Source: Chitinophaga polysaccharea
GTDB lineage: Bacteria; Bacteroidota; Bacteroidia; Chitinophagales; Chitinophagaceae
NCBI RefSeq assembly: GCF_902150045.1
Contig: NZ_CABFVU010000004.1
Location: forward strand, 1 to 64,000
DNA length: 64,000 bases
Direction of reading: 5' to 3'
Shown: positions 55,001-61,000 of the stretch, one piece after another
Layout of the letters: each line of letters opens with the position of its first letter
Position numbering within the stretch: the stretch's first letter is position 1
Notes under the pieces: generated by a model
What the model was told of the DNA's origin: nothing
Databases searched by the model: none
Seen by the model: the letters and a program-made list of their open reading frames with translations, nothing else
Position numbers and translations under genes: made by a program

Positions 55001-58000
55001 AGCCGCCTTCCTGAAGTTGAATTTAGCCGGTACCAGGAATATACCCCTCCCGGTACCAGGTTGCAGGAAAAATTATGTCAGGCTTATGGCGAGGTGCTGG
55101 GATTAGCGTCAACCAGTATTGGTATTCATGATGATTTCTTCCGTCTCGGAGGAAACAGTATCATGGCCCTCAAGTTGATCAGCAGCATCAAACGTATACT
55201 GAATTTGCAGGTAGGAGTTGCCGTAATATTTAATCATAAAACAGTTGCTTCACTTTCCAATGTGCTGTCAGCGGAAAATTACATAGCAGAAGATATTATC
55301 ATTAATGCTGTGGAAGTAAGCGCTCCTGAAGATCAAAGATTATCTTTTGCCCAGGAAAGACTATGGTTCATAGAGAATTATGAAGGAGGAAGCAATGCTT
55401 ATAATATTCCGATGACCGTTCGTCTCAAAGAATACACATCTGTATCAATTCTGTGTAAGGTTATTGAGACTATTGTCGCACGTCACGAAGTATTACGAAG
55501 CTTAATCCGGTCTACCAATGAAGGAAAGAGTTATCAGCTGGTTGTTGATATGGTTCCGCAAATACACTTGCATCATATAGAAACAAGAGAGGAACTTAAT
55601 AAAGCTGTTGGCAAAGTTTCAAATAAGATTTTCCGTCTGGAAGAAGAACTTCCCATAGAGGTTCATCTGTTCAAGCTAAAAGAGGAATATTATTTATCAG
55701 TAGTGGTCCATCACATTGCATTTGATGGCTGGTCAATAGATGTTTTCCTAAAGGAAATTCAGGCTATTTATAAGTCGTTTGCCAAAGGGGAGCCGCATGA
55801 GCTCCCGGAATTGAAAATTCAATATAGAGACTTCGCCCTGTGGCAAAGAAACTACCTTACAGGGGAGGTGCTGAATCAACAAGTGACTTATTGGAAAGAT
55901 AAGCTCTCTGATTTCCAGACACTGAATTTACCCGCAGATTTCCGGAGACCAGCACAAATATCTTATGAGGGCGACAGCATTTATTTCCGTATCAGTGAAG
56001 AACAAAGCGGGAGGCTGCGCTCGTATTCAAAAGAACTTGGCGTCAGCTTATTCAGTGTCCTTTTAGGAGGATATTACCTGGTGCTTTCCGCCTATTCGGG
56101 GCAGGATGATATTGTGTTAGGAAGTCCTATTGCCAACCGTCACCATGCGGGGCTGGAAGATATCATAGGCTTCTTTGTCAATACTTTAGCTTTAAGAGAA
56201 ACGATTGATCCGGAACAAAGCATCAAAGACTTTATCCTGCAGATAGCCGGTTCAATAACCGAAGCCCAGGCTCATCAAGATCTTCCGTTCGAGAAACTGG
56301 TGGAGGAACTTGGCGTGGAGAAGGATGCTTCCCGCCATCCGGTATTCCAGGTGATGTTTGGCCTTCAGGGTTTTGGAGAAAATCTTTCTGATTATCAGTC
56401 AATCCTGCGTCCTTTTACAGGAAAGACAGATTATGAAGTAGCTAAATTTGATATTACCACTATTATAGACGATGGCAATGATAGCCTTCACGGGATGTTT
56501 AACTATGCCCGGTCGTTATTCACCAGGGAAACGATTGAGAATATGATGAATTCCTATCTGTTTATGCTTGAACAGATAGCGGACACCAAATGGAAACAAG
56601 ATCTTAAAATAGCAGCGCTGAACCTTATTTCCCAGGAACAGCAGCAATCTCTGTCAAAATTATGTTCCTCTGAAACCCCTTATGCCAATACCATTCACGG
56701 CTTATTTGAATTACAGGTTGAAAGAACGCCGGATCATACGGCTGTCGTATATCAGGATGTAAGCTTATCGTATAGGGAGCTTAATGAACGTTCCAACCGT
56801 TTGGCAAACTATCTGATCAACACCTATGCTCTTCAGCCGGATGATCTGGTACCGTTGTGCCTGGACCGCTCTGAAGATATGCTTGTTGCCATCCTGGCGG
56901 TATTAAAAGCCGGCGCCGCCTATGTTCCGATGGATCCTTCCTATCCGGCAGACCGGATAGCGCATATCCTTCATGATACGGGGACAAGGCTGATATTAGG
57001 GCAGGAAAGCACAGCAGGAAAACTGGGAAATGTAACAGCAGATGTGATTTCGTTAGATGAGATTGCCTTTAAAGCCATGCTTGAAACCTCCGGTGTTAAT
57101 AATCCTGTTACCAGGACCACTCCCGGTAATTTAGCGTACGTCATTTTCACGAGCGGAACCACAGGATTACCTAAAGGAGTAATGATCGAGCACAGGAATG
57201 TAGCCAACCTGGTCCACCAGGTTGGGGAAGAATTCGGATTAAACAGAAATGGAGCCCGAAAGAACTGTTTATGGTATGCGAACTATGTATTTGACGCTCA
57301 TGTTTGGGAACTATATCCATCCCTTACCCACGGACATAGCATCTATATTTTAGAGAAGGCGCTTCAAACCGATTTACCAGCCTTAAAAGATTATATCGAA
57401 GCGAATAGCATCAGTATGGCAACTATTCCGCCGGTATTATTAACGCGGGAATATATATTGCCACTGGAAACGCTGGTAGTGGCAGGAGATGTTACCAATC
57501 CACAGGTAATGGTAACATATAAGGAACATGGAGTAGATATCGTCAATGCCTATGGTCCGACAGAAGCAACGGTATGTACTTCTTTACACCACTACAACGA
57601 GGATGGGAACCCGTTGAATATAGGCCGTCCGATAGGTAATTTGACCGCCTATGTTTTAGATATGTGCCATCGTATGGTCCCTGTGGGGGCAGTAGGAGAG
57701 TTATATATAGGGGGAGCCGGCATTGCCCGGGGCTACCTGAACCGTGCTGAACTGACGGCAGAACGCTTCATCACCAATCCTTTCCAGACCGGCACCCAAC
57801 AGCCAGGAGGCGAAAACGGCCGCTTATATAAAACCGGCGATTTAGTGCGCTGGCTTCCTGGCGGCGAACTCGAATACATAGGTCGTAACGACTCTCAGGT
57901 AAAAATACGAGGTTTCCTGATCGAATTGGGTGAGATTGAAAACCGACTATTACAATACCCTGAAGTAAGACAAGCCGCTGTTCTGGTAAAAGACGGCAAA

Positions 58001-61000
58001 GCCGGGATGAAATACCTGGCAGGCTACTATGTCTCCGAATCAGCCATTGATCCTGAAGACCTTTCGGCCCACCTGTCCAAATACCTTCCTGAATACATGA
58101 TTCCAGGGGCCTATGTTCATTTAGAAGCTTTACCCCTGACCATCAACGGAAAGCTGGACAAAAAGCGTCTTCCGGAGCCGGAATTCAATGGCAGTAAAGA
58201 ATATGTTGCGCCTGAGACCCCGTTACAGCGCCACCTGTGCTGGATTTATGGTGAAGTACTGGGATTGGATCCTGGCAGCATCGGCATCCATGATGACTTC
58301 TTCAGACTGGGAGGCGATAGTATCATCAGTATCCAGTTGGTAAGTAGAATCAGACAACAGTTGGACGTAAGATTAAGCGTTAAAGATATCTTCACTGCAC
58401 GCACCGTTACGGGCGTTTCGAACCTTGTTGTTGAGAAAAAATCCGGAACCGGAGATGCCATCCATAGCGAACAGGGCTTACTGGAAGGGGAAATTCCACT
58501 GCTGCCTATCCAGGAATGGTACTTCAACCAGAAAGAAGAAGGCTATTTGCCGGAGTTTAACCACTGGAACCAGTCCTTTTTAATCCATACACCGGAACTC
58601 AATCAGGAACATTTCGAGAAGAGTATCCATCTTCTTATTGAAAAACATGATGCCTTCAGAATTCGTTATCGTCAGGAAAACGGCGCCTACAGCCAGCACT
58701 ATGGGGGCGGAATCATTCCCGCAATTAACTACCTGAATGTTTCAGGAATGAGTGCGGAAGAGTTAAACAGACACCTTACAAAATGGCAATCAGAATTTGA
58801 CATAGAAAAAGGCCCCTTATTCCAGATCGGCTACCTGACGGGTTATGAAGATAAAAGCGCAAGAATCTACTTTGCCCTTCATCACCTCATCATTGATGGT
58901 GTAAGTTGGAGAATCATTACCGAAGACCTCAAGACAATCTATCAGAACTTTCAAAGAGGAAACTCCATAGAAGCTCCTGTAAAAGGCAGCAGTTACCGTC
59001 AATGGGTAAAGGCTATTAAATCTTATCAGTCAGAGAGGCCAGCCATCCGGGAACAGGAACTTTCATACTGGGGCGGCATTATTGAAATTGTGAAAGAAAA
59101 TAACCACGTACTGAGCGGTTTCATTTCCCTTGATCATCACCAGGAAGATGTTCTGTTGGACAAAACCTATACAGAAAAACTCATTAGGGGCGGCCATCAT
59201 GCTTACCATACCCAGATCAACGATCTATTGTTGTCAGCGTTATCATCTGCGCTTACCGGTCTTACCGGAGAAAAGAGGAATGCTATCTTATTGGAAAGCC
59301 ATGGCCGTGAAGATGTTTTTAATAATCTGGACATCACGGAAACCGTAGGCTGGTTTACTTCCATGTATCCATTATTATTGGAAACAGGCCGTGATGTAAC
59401 AGAGACCATCGTTCACACTAAAGAATCCCTGCGCAGTATTCCTAATAACGGGATCGGTTATGGTAGCCTGATCGGTTATACCCAACAGGCACTTCCTATG
59501 ATCAGCTTCAACTATTTAGGGCAATTGGATCAGGAGGAAGGCTTCGGAGATAACGCCTGGTTTATCGCTGCTGAAGACAGTGGAATCTCCAATTCCATTT
59601 TTAACAGGGATAGCCATGTTATCAGCATCAATGGAGCCACCATAGATGGTCAGCTTCGCTTTAGAATCACCGGTTACCTTTCCTCTGAACAGATCAGCGA
59701 ACTCTCTGCTGGTTTTAAGAGCCATCTTGAAGCCATCATAGACCACCTGTCCCAGGAAACCAGAAGCTATCTTACCCCTTCCGATGTAGGAAATATCATA
59801 GACTATACGCAGCTCTCAAAAATCCAGGAACATAGGGAGGTGGAAGGCGTTTACCTTGCCAACAGCTTACAGGAAGGCTTTATCTACCATGCCCTTAATC
59901 AGGGTGAGAAAGACGATGCCTACCGGGTACAGCTGATCTGGGATTACTATACCGAAATCGACCCGTTGAAGCTCAGCGCGTCATGGAAACTGGCCCAGCA
60001 GAACTATTCTTCCCTCCGTTTGAGATTCAACTGGGACGGAGAGATCGTCCAGGTGATCGATAAATCCGGTGATGTAGACTGGCGTTATCAGGATATCAGC
60101 ACGATGTCGGAAGCTGACCGGCAAACCTTCATCAAAGAGGTTACAGACAAAGACCGCCTTGAAATGTATGACCTTTCCAAAGGGAACCTCTTTAGAGTCT
60201 ACCTGTTCAAATGCTCAGAGAAACACTATAGCTGTTTGTTCAGTAATCACCATGCCATTCTGGACGGTTGGAGCCTTCCGGTACTGCTTAACAGTATCCA
60301 TGGCGCTTACCAGTCTTTATTAAGAGGTCAGGAACCATCATTGGCGCCAGATGCTGCCTATGGCCATACCCAGCAATACCTTCAGGCTTGTAAAGAACAG
60401 GGGAATACCTTCTGGCAGAGCTACATGGCTCTTCTTGAAGACCAGGAAGATCTGAGTAGTCTTGTGAAAGAAACCCAAAGGCAGACCGACTTAAGTACCT
60501 ATCGTCATGTCAAAGACCATCAGCAAGCAAAGATGCTGATAGAAGGATGCCGGTACCAGCAGCTGAAAACCCTGACTAAAGAAATAGGGCTGACCGTCAA
60601 TTCGGTATTGCAATACTTATGGCATAAACAACTGAGTATTTACAGTGGTTTAGGAACTACAGTGGCAGGAACAACGGTATCGGGCCGGGACTTACCCATT
60701 GATGGCATAGAATCCTCAGTAGGACTTTACATCAACACGCTGCCACTGATCGTAAACCATGCAGAAGGCAGCGTGTTGGATCATATCCTTGAAATTCAGA
60801 ACAGAATCAGTGAACTTAATACCTACAGTGATGTGAATCTTGCTTCTTTACATCATGGCGGTCGCCGTATTTTCAGCAGCTTATTTGTGTATGAGAACTA
60901 TCCGGTGCCCAGAGGAGAAAGAGAAAATGACCTGGCTTTTAAGTTTAAAGCTGCCGTAGAGAAACTTGATTATCCATTGGTGATAATGGCTGCAGAGCAA

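Larger units (their letters stand above)
55310..59810 (+). other. NRPS module 3: C3-A3-T3-E, D-Phe expected
   Basis: C3 has HHIAFDG (HH 55709-55714). A3 (~56690-58190) has the same phenylalanine-type code as A2, but its A8 motif reads GRNDSQVKIRGFLIELGEIE with Leu for the usual Arg. T3 is LGGDS (Ser codon 58319), the Asp form typical before epimerases. The E domain (~58490-59810) has HHLIIDG (58880-58900), ESHGRED, TVGWFTSMYP, PNNGIGYGSL and FNYLGQ, all diagnostic of epimerisation. Confidence 0.88.

Noticed and set aside
53809..57207. Two near-identical 78-codon minus-strand frames inside the NRPS as a duplicated small gene.
   Set aside because: They are shadows of the duplicated A2/A3 core; their similarity follows from the NRPS repeat.
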